DNA from: Saprospiraceae bacterium
GTDB lineage: Bacteria > Bacteroidota > Bacteroidia > Chitinophagales > Saprospiraceae
Direction of reading: 5' to 3'
DNA: 9,053 nucleotides
Assembly (NCBI GenBank): GCA_007134625.1
Contig: SLKL01000364.1
Coordinates: 1 to 9,053 of the forward strand
A program made the translations under genes and the position numbers. Shown in pieces: positions 1 through 7,271 of the stretch (the stretch's first letter is position 1; the number at the start of each line of letters is the position of its first letter). The notes under the pieces were generated by a model that was not told where the DNA came from, searched no databases, and saw only the letters and a list, made by a program, of their open reading frames with translations.

Positions 1-504
1 CAGATAGACCTTTGTCTCAGTGGCATCAACCACGGCAGTAATGCCTCCATCAACATTATTTATTCAGGTACTATGTCAGCAGCCATGGAAGCATCTCTGG
101 AGAACATCCCATCTATTGGTTTTTCCTTACTGGATTATTCCTTTGATGCAGATTTTTATGCTGCCTCACACTATGCCTCTCGTATCACCGAATACGTACT
201 AAAAAACGGAATAAATGGCTGCAAGCTTCTTAATGTCAATATCCCTAAACTTTCTATGGAGGAAATCAAAGGGATCAAAATATGCAGACAAGCAGAAGGC
301 AGATGGATAGAAGAATTCAGTGAGGGTATAGACCCAAGGAATCAGAAATACTACTGGCTCACCGGACGCTTTGTCATTGATGATGAAGGAAATGATACGG
401 ACATACACGCTCTTGAAAATGGCTATGTATCTGTCGTTCCTTCCATGCACGATCTGACAAATTACCCTTCTATTGAGTCCAACGCCGGAATTGAGAAAGC
501 TTAA
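1..504 (+). CDS. surE: 5'/3'-nucleotidase SurE, C-terminal part (5' end outside window)
   Basis: SurE hydrolyses nucleoside 5'- and 3'-monophosphates with a divalent metal in the cytoplasm. Reading frame 1 is open from the first base, giving 167 residues before the TAA at 502-504. Residues 6-14 read LSGINHGSN, the conserved SurE segment whose Asn is a metal ligand, followed by YSGTMSAAMEA, also a family hallmark. Further conserved pieces are YYWLTGRF and, near the end, DTDIHALENGYVSVVPS. The N-terminal Asp-Asp pair and the Ser ligand are missing because roughly 85 residues lie left of the window; an internal ATG at 73 opens the same frame but would cut the family core and is not the start. 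The gene is convergent with the NUDIX gene and its stop lies just before a heptad repeat array. Family assignment is secure; substrate preference is not visible. Confidence 0.95.
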   Translation, partial: QIDLCLSGINHGSNASINIIYSGTMSAAMEASLENIPSIGFSLLDYSFDADFYAASHYASRITEYVLKNGINGCKLLNVNIPKLSMEEIKGIKICRQAEGRWIEEFSEGIDPRNQKYYWLTGRFVIDDEGNDTDIHALENGYVSVVPSMHDLTNYPSIESNAGIEKA

Positions 505-522
505 TTAATCCAATCTTTTCAC

Positions 523-578
523 AAAACAGCAGCCAGCCAGCAGCTAGAGGCCAGTAGCCAGAAACCAGCAGCCAAAAT
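523..578. repeat. Degenerate heptanucleotide array between convergent genes
   Basis: From 537 the sequence falls into six successive 7-nt units: CCAGCAG, CTAGAGG, CCAGTAG, CCAGAAA, CCAGCAG, CCAAAAT. Two less clear units precede them in the same phase (AAAACAG, CAGCCAG). The array fills most of the 73-nt gap between surE and the NUDIX gene, and its last base is the first base of the NUDIX stop codon read on the plus strand. No stem-loop with a T-run is seen here, so neither gene has an obvious intrinsic terminator in the gap. The period matches the array at the right edge of the window although the unit sequence differs. Confidence 0.7.
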
Positions 579-1234
579 CATACTTCTCTCGATAGTTTAT
601 GAATATATTGTTGGTAATATTTTCTGAGCACTTCCTTAATACTTCGGTACATTTTAGGATTAGAAGTCAATAATTGTCCGGGTTCAATCCATTTGGCTTT
701 CTCAATATTTTCTTCAATCTGGGGTTTGGGCTTTTCGCGGCCATCTGATTCCATCAGGTACCAATACACTATTTTTAATATACGTTTTTTACCCTCCTTA
801 TAAGTGTGCCTGGTTTTTATGATTTTAGATTTTAAATTCAAATCACTTACGCCAGTTTCCTCTTCCACTTCACGCAATGCAGCTTCGGATTTAGATTCCC
901 CCTTATCAATTTTACCTTTTGGCAAATCCCATCTTTTTTTCCTAAAAATAAATAAGACCTCATTTTTGGGATTTTTTACTACCCCACCTGCTGCATAAAT
1001 TTTCTTAAACAAAGAATTAAAATCATCCTTTAGTACTCTGTAATCATCACTGTGAATAATAACAGCATCGTATCTGGAAGATTTTTCCATCAAATCAATA
1101 CATTGTAGTAAAGTCTTGCTTTTGCCGGTATAGCGAACTACCAAAACCTTATCTTTTGCATAAAATGTGTAAGCTGCGAGCATCGAAGTCCTCGATAAAA
1201 TCAGCGGGGTTTCATTTATATAAATTTTGTACAT
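578..1234 (-). CDS. NUDIX hydrolase with an N-terminal extension
   Basis: A 218-residue protein with a perfect Nudix box at residues 107-129: Gly107, Glu113, then Arg121-Glu122-Val, Glu125-Glu126, Gly128-Val. The Glu residues bind the catalytic Mg2+ that cleaves a nucleoside diphosphate linked to another moiety. The box is preceded by RWDLPKG, a form common in diphosphate-nucleoside and dinucleotide-polyphosphate hydrolases, but the substrate cannot be read from sequence. Residues 1-80 form an extra N-terminal domain that I do not recognise; the Nudix fold starts around AAGGVV at 81. The ATG at 1234 is preferred over an in-frame TTG at 1243. No signal peptide is present, so it is cytoplasmic. 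It is divergent from pyrE with 28 nt between start codons and convergent with surE. A link to nucleotide pool cleaning is inferred from these neighbours. Confidence 0.9.
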   Translation of the reverse strand: MYKIYINETPLILSRTSMLAAYTFYAKDKVLVVRYTGKSKTLLQCIDLMEKSSRYDAVIIHSDDYRVLKDDFNSLFKKIYAAGGVVKNPKNEVLFIFRKKRWDLPKGKIDKGESKSEAALREVEEETGVSDLNLKSKIIKTRHTYKEGKKRILKIVYWYLMESDGREKPKPQIEENIEKAKWIEPGQLLTSNPKMYRSIKEVLRKYYQQYIHKLSREV

Positions 1235-1237
1235 TTG
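1230..1237 (+). promoter_or_regulatory. Candidate Bacteroidota -7 promoter element for pyrE
   Basis: The octamer TACATTTG matches the Bacteroidota housekeeping -7 consensus TAnnTTTG exactly. A transcript starting about 7 nt downstream would have a leader of roughly 20 nt before the pyrE ATG at 1263. A clear TTG at the -33 position was not found; only T-rich sequence lies there, so support is limited. The element overlaps the start codon of the divergent NUDIX gene. Confidence 0.35.
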
Positions 1238-1262
1238 GGTCAATTTTGAAAAAATCCACTCA

Positions 1263-1901
1263 ATGAGTAATTCATCTAAAAAAGTTGCAAGTTACCTATT
1301 AAGTATAAATGCAGTTAAATTAAACGTAAATAATCCATTTACCTGGGCATCGGGATTGCGCTCACCGATATACTGCGATAATAGAAAATTATTGTCATTT
1401 GTTGAAGTCAGAAATGAGATAAAAAATATTCTTGCAGAAAAATCAGGACAATTTGGACAAGCTGAAATGGTAGCCGGGGTGGCTACAGCCGGTATTCCTC
1501 TTGGCGTTCTGCTTGCGGACAGCCTGCAACTACCTTTTATTTATGTGCGTTCCAAAGCAAAAGGGCATGGATTACAATCAAAAATTGAGGGACATTTTGA
1601 AAAAGGAAAAAAGACTCTTGTCATAGAAGATCTTATCAGCACAGGAGGCAGCAGTATTCAGGCAGTAGAATCACTAAGGGAAGAAGGATTAAATGTCCTG
1701 GGTGTTATGTCTGTTTTCTCTTATGAATTGGATCTTTCAGAGAAAAATTTTAAAAATGCTTCTTGCCAATACAGTAGCTTATCCGGTTTTTCAGATTTAA
1801 TACAGTTAGCTGCAGACGAGAAAAAAATAAATGAAGAGGATTTAATCGCATTAAAGGAATGGCGAAAAAACCCCTCAGAATGGTCAAAAAATATAAAATA
1901 A
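1263..1901 (+). CDS. pyrE: Orotate phosphoribosyltransferase
   Basis: PyrE joins orotate to PRPP to give orotidine 5'-monophosphate, the fifth step of de novo pyrimidine synthesis. The 212-residue length is normal for the family. The PRPP-binding motif of type I phosphoribosyltransferases is at residues 118-130 (TLVIEDLISTGGS, with the acidic pair Glu122-Asp123). The flexible catalytic loop is at 95-103 (VRSKAKGHG) with Arg96, Lys98, Lys100 and His102; Ser97 stands where the enterobacterial enzyme has Lys, which I recall as usual in Bacillus- and Bacteroidota-type PyrE. FTWASGLRSPIYCDNR at 26-41 is the conserved N-terminal substrate-side segment. The frame is open from 1227, but the ATG at 1263 fits the family N-terminus and leaves room for the promoter. 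The M42 peptidase gene follows after 6 nt, so cotranscription is likely. No pyrimidine-responsive attenuator is seen in the short leader. Confidence 0.96.
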   Translation: MSNSSKKVASYLLSINAVKLNVNNPFTWASGLRSPIYCDNRKLLSFVEVRNEIKNILAEKSGQFGQAEMVAGVATAGIPLGVLLADSLQLPFIYVRSKAKGHGLQSKIEGHFEKGKKTLVIEDLISTGGSSIQAVESLREEGLNVLGVMSVFSYELDLSEKNFKNASCQYSSLSGFSDLIQLAADEKKINEEDLIALKEWRKNPSEWSKNIK

Positions 1902-1907
1902 ATCAAT

Positions 1908-2993
1908 ATGAATTTATTCAATAAAAAAAACACATCCTTTCTTTACGAATACTTAAATAATGCATCTCCAACAGGTGCAGAAAAATCAGGACAAAAAATC
2001 TGGTCGTCCTTCATTAAGCCCTTTGTTGATGAAATTCATCTCGATATTTATGGTACCTGTTATGGAGTAGTAAATCCAGGTAAGGAATTCAAAGTAGTTG
2101 TTGAAAGCCATGCTGATGAAATTTCCTGGTTTATCAATCACATTTCTGATGACGGTTTTTTAAGGGTCATTCGCAATGGTGGTTCAGACCATGCCATTGC
2201 TCCCGCCAAAAGGGTAAATATCCACACCCCAAAAGGCATTGTTAAGGGTGTTTTTGGTTGGCCTGCTATACATACAAGGAGAGGTACAAAAGCCAAATTG
2301 TCCGCATCCCTTGAAAATATTTTCATTGACGTCGGAGCGAAAGATAAAAAGGAGGTGGAAAAAATGGGCATACACGTCGGTTGTATTGCCACTTTTGAAG
2401 ATGAGATTACGGAAATCAATAAAAAGTATTTTGCCGGAAGAAGTCTTGACAATAAAATGGGTGGCTTTGTACTTGCACAGGTAGCTCAATACCTCAAGAA
2501 TGAAAAAATTGAACTCCCCTACTCCCTTTATCTGGTAAATTCAGTTCAGGAAGAAGTAGGTTTAAGAGGGGCTGAGATGATCGCTCAAACCATTCGTCCG
2601 AATGTAGCTATTGTCACAGATGTCACACATGACACGCATACTCCCTTGATCGAGCCCAAAGTGCACGGACAAGTAAAATGCGGAGATGGCCCCACAGTAA
2701 CCTATGCCCCTGCTGTTCATTCTAAACTTATTGATTTAGCATGCAAAACTGCTGAGAAAAATAAGATACCTTACCAAAGAGAAGCAAGTTCAAGATCAAC
2801 AGGTACTGATACCGATGCTTTTGCTTATGCAAATGGGGGTACGCCATCAATTTTACTCTCCTTGCCGTTGAGGTATATGCACACTACTGTTGAAATGGCA
2901 CACAAGGATGACATCGAAAACCTGGTAAAATGGATTATTACCTGTTTAAAAGAGTTGGATCCCAAAACAGATTTCAGATATTTCGTTCCTTAA
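1908..2993 (+). CDS. M42 family metallo-aminopeptidase (FrvX/TET-like)
   Basis: A 361-residue cytoplasmic peptidase of clan MH. The expected dinuclear metal ligands and general base can be placed at the usual family positions: His68 in ESHADEISWF, Asp181 in GRSLDNKMGG (bridging ligand), catalytic Glu215 and ligand Glu216 in VQEEVGLRGA, Asp238 in VTDVTHD, and His325 in LRYMHTTVEMAH. M42 enzymes such as TET and glutamyl/lysyl aminopeptidases form large tetrahedral dodecamers that trim peptides released by proteases; oligomerisation here is known of the family, not seen. Some M42 proteins are annotated as endoglucanases, which I consider a historical misnaming. The ATG is 6 nt after the pyrE stop. 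The 3' end overlaps the stop of the convergent gene by 4 nt. Substrate specificity is unknown. Confidence 0.93.
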   Translation: MNLFNKKNTSFLYEYLNNASPTGAEKSGQKIWSSFIKPFVDEIHLDIYGTCYGVVNPGKEFKVVVESHADEISWFINHISDDGFLRVIRNGGSDHAIAPAKRVNIHTPKGIVKGVFGWPAIHTRRGTKAKLSASLENIFIDVGAKDKKEVEKMGIHVGCIATFEDEITEINKKYFAGRSLDNKMGGFVLAQVAQYLKNEKIELPYSLYLVNSVQEEVGLRGAEMIAQTIRPNVAIVTDVTHDTHTPLIEPKVHGQVKCGDGPTVTYAPAVHSKLIDLACKTAEKNKIPYQREASSRSTGTDTDAFAYANGGTPSILLSLPLRYMHTTVEMAHKDDIENLVKWIITCLKELDPKTDFRYFVP

Positions 2994-3580
2994 AATGGAC
3001 TAGTGAAGAAAATGGTAACAAAGACAAAAGCCATTTTCATCTCAAATGGGAAGTCATCCCTCATTTTATCTACAATCACCCAATCTCTGGGATCTCCGGG
3101 ATTAAGAGTGTACATAGAAAAATGCCCATAGTCGCTATGTGAAAGAACCCATTCTTCATAATGGTGTTGATATCGGCTTCTCCAGTTAACGGTTAATCTA
3201 TTGTCTGTAACCCTCCATTCTCGCAAATCATCAGGCCATTGTTGACGAACATTGACTAAGTTGTAGGGACCCTGAACTTCCCAAGTGGTGTAATTATTCC
3301 GCTGAATATTTCTGATTCTACCAAAGGACTCCAAAACGCGATAAGACCAGTCCATTCGCGGGCTATTGATTAAGCCGGTCAGTTCAAGCGTACCTAGATT
3401 TAAAGTGTCCTCAGCTGTAAAGAGAGACCACTCCCGGTAATCGTCATCCCAGATAGTGCTCACGCCGGTCAAAGTTTGATTAAAACCGACCTGTAAGCAG
3501 TATATACTTAAAAATAAAACTACCGCGAAGTATCTAATTACCACCATAATGGATGTTGTTGATTTAAAAACTAAACCCAT
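2990..3580 (-). CDS. Exported protein with a 22-residue tryptophan repeat, function unknown
   Basis: I do not recognise a family for these 196 residues. The N-terminus carries a hydrophobic stretch (VVIRYFAVVLFLSIYC, residues 13-28) consistent with a Sec signal peptide or anchor. An in-frame ATG at 3547 (Met12) gives a tidier signal sequence and may be the true start. The mature part has evenly spaced motifs of the form acidic/polar-Trp-x-Val/Leu at Trp51, Trp78, Trp100, Trp122, Trp144 and Trp167, so spacings are 27, 22, 22, 22 and 23 residues. Examples are REWSL, TTWEV, REWRV, EEWVL and RDWVI. Extra Trp occur at 44, 115 and 133. Such a period suggests a stack of short beta hairpins, but that is inference. 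It is the last gene of a minus-strand run after proS and DUF3127, and converges on the M42 gene. The C-terminus is hydrophobic (FVFVTIFF). Confidence 0.75.
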   Translation of the reverse strand: MGLVFKSTTSIMVVIRYFAVVLFLSIYCLQVGFNQTLTGVSTIWDDDYREWSLFTAEDTLNLGTLELTGLINSPRMDWSYRVLESFGRIRNIQRNNYTTWEVQGPYNLVNVRQQWPDDLREWRVTDNRLTVNWRSRYQHHYEEWVLSHSDYGHFSMYTLNPGDPRDWVIVDKMRDDFPFEMKMAFVFVTIFFTSPF

Positions 3581-3628
3581 TTCTAATAAACTCTATTGTA
3601 CAAATAAAGCTTGCACAACTATTTTTTA

Positions 3629-4000
3629 TTAAAAAGGCATGTCATCAAATTCCTCTGACTTAGGCGCATCATCGGCATCCGGAAAACCGGGATCATCAAA
3701 ATCAGAAGAAGTTTGCTGTAATTCATCCTCAAGACTGTCTCCTTCAATTTTCCAGGCTTGCAAATTGGTAAAATACTTTTCATTCCACTCTCTTCCTCTC
3801 AGGTCAAAATGTACCTTTAGTTTTTGTTTTTCATTGAATTTATCCAAAATGGAACAGTTGTCCTGAGTCAATTGAAATTTGATATATTGAGGATACCTTT
3901 CATCAGGTAGTAAGAGAACAAACTCCCTTGCTTTAAAAGTTTCTGTTTTCTGTTCCGTATCAAATTTTTTGTGAAGAATTCCTTCTACTTCAAATGCCAT
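3629..4000 (-). CDS. DUF3127 family OB-fold protein with an SSB-like acidic tail
   Basis: A 123-residue cytoplasmic protein. Residues 1-86 match my memory of the Bacteroidota DUF3127 family: MAFEVEGILHKKFDTE at the start, then alternating strands including KAREFVLLL, YIKFQLTQDNC, LKVHFDLRGREW and FTNLQAWKIE, a pattern that suits an OB fold. Residues 88-123 are a disordered, acidic tail (Glu, Asp, Ser, Pro) ending EEFDDMPF. That terminus resembles the conserved DDDIPF tip of bacterial single-stranded DNA-binding protein, which docks repair and replication partners. A DNA-related role is therefore plausible but not shown. It lies 42 nt downstream of proS and 48 nt upstream of the Trp-repeat gene, all on the minus strand, so a shared transcript is likely. 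Confidence 0.85.
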   Translation of the reverse strand: MAFEVEGILHKKFDTEQKTETFKAREFVLLLPDERYPQYIKFQLTQDNCSILDKFNEKQKLKVHFDLRGREWNEKYFTNLQAWKIEGDSLEDELQQTSSDFDDPGFPDADDAPKSEEFDDMPF

Positions 4001-4042
4001 TTCTATATTCTTTTAGTTAAAAATTAGTTTTTCAATAAAATC

Positions 4043-5509
4043 TTAATATGCTTTAGCAAAAATAACTCTGCCTTCTGAAGGTTTACCACTGAAAACACAT
4101 TTTCCTTTTTCTTCCTTACGATCCAATGGAATACATCTTATTGTGGCTTTGGTTCTATCTTTTATAGCCAGTTCAGTTTCTGTAGTTCCATCCCAATGGG
4201 CATAAACAAAACCACCCTCATTTTTTATAATCTTTTCAAACTCCTCCCAACTATCTGCATAATGGGTATTATCTTCCCTAAACTTGACCGCTTTATTAAA
4301 AAGGCTATTCTGAATGTCCACCATTAGTTCACTAACCTTAGCTACAACCTGGTCTAAAGGAACTGATTGTTTTTCACCTGTATCCCTTCTCGCCACTTCA
4401 ACTACCTTATTCGCAAGGTCTCTCTTTCCAATAGCAAGACGGACGGGAATACCTTTTAATTCATGCTCAGCAAACTTAAAACCGGGACGTTTTTTATCAT
4501 CGCGATCGTAAAACACGGAATAGCCTGCTTTTTTCAACTCATCTTCTAATTGATAAGCCACTTTGTCAATTTCTTCAGCGGGCTTTGGTATGGGAACTAT
4601 AGAAACCTGGATCGGAGCCAGTTTTGGAGGCAGAACAAGACCTTGGTCATCTGAGTGGGTCATAATTAAGGCCCCCACAAGTCTGGTAGAAACACCCCAA
4701 GATGTTGCCCACACCAATTCCTCTTTATTGTTTTCATTTAAAAAAGTGACGTCAAAAGCTTTGGCGAAATTTTGCCCAAGAAAATGAGATGTTCCTGCTT
4801 GCAATGCCTTTTTGTCCTGCATCATAGCTTCTATGGTATAAGTCTCAAGGGCACCTGCGAAACGCTCATTGGCGGTCTTAACACCCTTTATTACGGGCAT
4901 TGCCATATAGTCTTCAGCAAAGCGCGCATACACCTCATGCATCTTCTCAGCTTCTTCTACTGCTTCATTTTTACTTGAATGGGCAGTATGACCTTCCTGC
5001 CAGAGAAATTCAGCAGTTCGTAAAAAAGGACGAGTTCGCATCTCCCAGCGCACTACGTTTGCCCACTGATTAATAAGTAATGGTAAATCACGGTAGGATT
5101 GTATCCAATCTTTGTAGGTGTTCCAAATAATAGTTTCAGAAGTAGGTCTAACCACTAATTCTTCCTCCAATTTTGCTTCGGGGTCCACTACAACGCCCTT
5201 ACCATTTGGGTCATTCATCAGTCGATGATGGGTGACCACAGCGCATTCTTTCGCAAATCCCTCTACATGCTCAGCTTCTCTACTTAAAAAACTTTTTGGG
5301 ATAAAAAGCGGAAAATAAGCGTTCACATGCCCTGTTTCCTTAAACATAGCATCTAGTTGGTTTTTCATGTTTTCCCAAACTGCATAGCCATGCGGTTTGA
5401 TTACCATGCATCCTCTTACAGCTGAATGATCGGCCAAACCGGCTCTTTTGACAATGTCGTTATACCATTGGGAGTAGTTCTGTTCTCTTGAAGTTATGCC
5501 TTTACTCAT
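4043..5509 (-). CDS. proS: Proline--tRNA ligase, archaeal/eukaryote-type short form
   Basis: ProRS charges tRNA-Pro with proline using ATP. The 488 residues follow the short class II form lacking the bacterial INS editing domain. Visible landmarks are [15 protein letters not shown] (32-46), the proline-site loop VRPTSET (120-126), motif 2 around [20 protein letters not shown] (154-173), the HTAH segment (174-177), and motif 3 around [19 protein letters not shown] (272-290). An anticodon-binding domain follows from about 300. The C-terminal domain ends in FAKAY; a terminal Tyr is a known feature of this ProRS type. The zinc-binding Cys cluster of the Thermus enzyme is reduced here to Cys459 and Cys471, with CVFSGKP in place of a CxxCG form, so zinc is probably not bound. 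The start ATG fits the family. It heads a minus-strand run and is divergent from the 514-residue secreted protein. Confidence 0.97.
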   Translation of the reverse strand: MSKGITSREQNYSQWYNDIVKRAGLADHSAVRGCMVIKPHGYAVWENMKNQLDAMFKETGHVNAYFPLFIPKSFLSREAEHVEGFAKECAVVTHHRLMNDPNGKGVVVDPEAKLEEELVVRPTSETIIWNTYKDWIQSYRDLPLLINQWANVVRWEMRTRPFLRTAEFLWQEGHTAHSSKNEAVEEAEKMHEVYARFAEDYMAMPVIKGVKTANERFAGALETYTIEAMMQDKKALQAGTSHFLGQNFAKAFDVTFLNENNKEELVWATSWGVSTRLVGALIMTHSDDQGLVLPPKLAPIQVSIVPIPKPAEEIDKVAYQLEDELKKAGYSVFYDRDDKKRPGFKFAEHELKGIPVRLAIGKRDLANKVVEVARRDTGEKQSVPLDQVVAKVSELMVDIQNSLFNKAVKFREDNTHYADSWEEFEKIIKNEGGFVYAHWDGTTETELAIKDRTKATIRCIPLDRKEEKGKCVFSGKPSEGRVIFAKAY

Positions 5510-5708
5510 TTAATTATATATTAATCTACCTAAATGTGAAACTTTCAAGTCTCTCTATTCGTATTAGAAGTGAAAGCTGTAAAAAGAAATGCAAAGTAAA
5601 AGAATAGCTAAGAATTATTAACATTTTTTTTACTGCTTTTAATCGACTGTTAACCGTATATTCTCAAAAATTACCGTAATTTGTGATATACATGAAAAAA
5701 CTAAGATC

Positions 5709-7253
5709 ATGAAAAATTATTCAATCCAATCGATTTTGATTACTGCCATCATCGCTTTGTTACCTATTTCAGTTTGGGCACAACACGATGACCTCTACTA
5801 TAATCCTGATGATTTTCAAACTACTACATTCAGGAATAACGTATATTCTGATAGCGATATTAGTTTTGGTGAGCAGGAATACGACAGTCAATATTTTGAT
5901 GACTACGATTTTTATTATACATCCAGAATAAGGAGATTCCATCGTCCTGCACGGGGAATTGACTTTTACGATCCTTTTTTTGTAGATCTTGTTTATTACG
6001 GCTATCACAGTCCCGGAGTTACCATTTATGTATCGCCCTATAGATTCAGACCTTACGGACCTCGTGCCTTCAGCTACTACCACTGGCATCACTACGATCC
6101 TTTCTTTAATCCATACCATTCATGGCACAACCCATGGAGACCTTACAGACCTTATGGAAGTTTTCACTCCTATGGTTTTGGATTTGGTTATGGATACAGC
6201 AGTTGGGGTAGTTTTGGTTACAGAGGTTGTCCAATATTCTACACCAGTAATAACTTTTACGTAAACAATTATTACACTACACGTCCCGGGTCAAGTACAC
6301 AAAGGCCTTCTGATGATATACGCAGTAGAAGAGGAACTCAGTATGGTCCAGGGGGAGCTACAGGAGGTGCCGCACCAAGATCAGGAAGATCAGTCGCAGG
6401 TACAGGCAGTAGCGATGAGGGAGTTAGAGATGAGCCCACCTCTGATGAAAGAAGTGCATCTACAAGAGGTAGAATTGCTCAATCTGAAAGTGATGAGAGG
6501 TTGGATACAAGAGAGCGAACCGTTGAAGGGCAGCAAGGAGCAAGAACTTCTGAAGAAAGAAGCACATCAACATCTGATAGAATAACTCGATCAGATAATG
6601 ATGAGAGGATTGATACAAGAGGACGCACCATTGACGGTCAACGAGATTCAAGAACTTCTGAAGATAGAGCACCTTCAAGAGAGGGCATAACAGAACAGAC
6701 GACAAGAGGCAGAACATCAGGAAGTGACTTTGCAGGTGTAAGCCGTTCAAATGAGAGAATGACTGCAGGTCGTGAAGCTCAGAGAAATTTTAGGGACAAC
6801 AGAGTGACACGTGACCAATATCAGTCAGACAGAAGGACTAATGTTCCGCAAAGAGCAAATACAGACAGGCGGACTACACAGCAAAGATCTCCTGCCTTTA
6901 ACGATCGGTCTCAACAAAGATCAACTCCTCCTCAAATGAGAGAGAACCAAGGTAGAACAAATCAGCCTTCGCAAAGAGGAATTGATCAGAATCGTCAACG
7001 ACAGCAAAATCCTCCGAACATGAACAACAATCGTTCAAATCAGAGAACTTCACCACCCAATATGAACAACAACAGAAGTTCCAATCAAAGAGGTAGCGGT
7101 GTAAATCCATCCTCAAGAGGGAATCAAAGGAGTCCTTCAGTTACTCCCCCATCTCGTAACAACAGAAGTTCATCGGGAACAAATACGGGAAGAAGCTCAA
7201 GAAGTTCCGGTTCGGATTCTCCGCGATCAAGCAGATCAGGAAGAGGCGGGTAA
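5709..7253 (+). CDS. Secreted low-complexity Arg/Ser/Asn/Gln-rich repeat protein, function unknown
   Basis: A 514-residue protein with a clear Sec signal peptide (residues 1-24, cleavage expected after VWA before Gln25). Three zones follow. Residues 25-75 are acidic and Tyr-rich. Residues 76-190 are rich in Tyr, Phe, His, Pro, Trp and Gly (YYHWHHYDPFFNPYHSWH; GFGFGYGYSSWG) and hold the only Cys, Cys174. From about 195 to the end the chain is Arg/Ser/Thr/Gln/Asn-rich and probably disordered, with two 36-residue repeats (244-279, 280-315) plus part of a third, and a PPNMNNNR repeat (435-463). It ends in SRSGRGG, without a recognisable type IX secretion C-terminal domain. I cannot assign a function. 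It is upstream of the FadL-like porin gene on the same strand and divergent from proS. A surface or matrix role is an inference from export and composition. Confidence 0.85.
   Translation: MKNYSIQSILITAIIALLPISVWAQHDDLYYNPDDFQTTTFRNNVYSDSDISFGEQEYDSQYFDDYDFYYTSRIRRFHRPARGIDFYDPFFVDLVYYGYHSPGVTIYVSPYRFRPYGPRAFSYYHWHHYDPFFNPYHSWHNPWRPYRPYGSFHSYGFGFGYGYSSWGSFGYRGCPIFYTSNNFYVNNYYTTRPGSSTQRPSDDIRSRRGTQYGPGGATGGAAPRSGRSVAGTGSSDEGVRDEPTSDERSASTRGRIAQSESDERLDTRERTVEGQQGARTSEERSTSTSDRITRSDNDERIDTRGRTIDGQRDSRTSEDRAPSREGITEQTTRGRTSGSDFAGVSRSNERMTAGREAQRNFRDNRVTRDQYQSDRRTNVPQRANTDRRTTQQRSPAFNDRSQQRSTPPQMRENQGRTNQPSQRGIDQNRQRQQNPPNMNNNRSNQRTSPPNMNNNRSSNQRGSGVNPSSRGNQRSPSVTPPSRNNRSSSGTNTGRSSRSSGSDSPRSSRSGRGG
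6438..6716 (+). repeat. 108-bp tandem coding repeat (two full units and a partial third)
   Basis: Two in-frame units at 6438-6545 and 6546-6653 encode 36 residues each; 21 of 36 positions are identical when aligned by eye. Each starts TS(D/E)ERS and contains a central DER(L/I)DTR element followed by RT(V/I)(E/D)GQ. A third unit begins at 6654 with TSEDRAPS and fades out by about 6716. The repeat lies inside the Arg-rich secreted protein and probably reflects internal duplication followed by divergence. Confidence 0.8.
7011..7097 (+). repeat. Short coding repeat PPNMNNNRS
   Basis: Two adjacent in-frame copies encode PPNMNNNRSNQRTS (7011-7052) and PPNMNNNRSSNQRGS (7053-7097). They lie in the Asn/Gln/Arg-rich C-terminal third of the secreted 514-residue protein. 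The second copy has one extra codon, so the unit is not strictly conserved. Confidence 0.75.
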
Positions 7254-7271
7254 TACAAAACAATAATCTAC

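Noticed and set aside
1721..1933. Minus-strand ORF of 70 residues across the pyrE end
   Set aside because: It lies opposite conserved pyrE sequence, and its Phe/Ser/Leu composition comes from A-rich codons read backwards.
2138..2489. Overlapping ORFs on both strands inside the M42 gene
   Set aside because: The M42 frame has all metal ligands at family positions; the others show no domain or signal.
5573..5639. Imperfect inverted repeat in the proS / secreted protein divergent spacer (AAAGCTGTAAAAA with TTTTTACTGCTTT)
   Set aside because: Arms are AT-rich with a mismatch and 41 nt apart; this is easily expected by chance in such DNA.
5677..5683. TAATTTG as a -7 element for the 514-residue protein gene
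   Set aside because: It is one base short of TAnnTTTG and has no TTG at the right distance upstream, so it was not listed as a promoter.
6460..6750. Minus-strand ORF of 96 residues, rich in Leu, Cys and Phe, inside the secreted protein gene
   Set aside because: It is the antisense reading of the Arg/Ser repeat codons; the plus-strand frame has a signal peptide and in-frame repeats.
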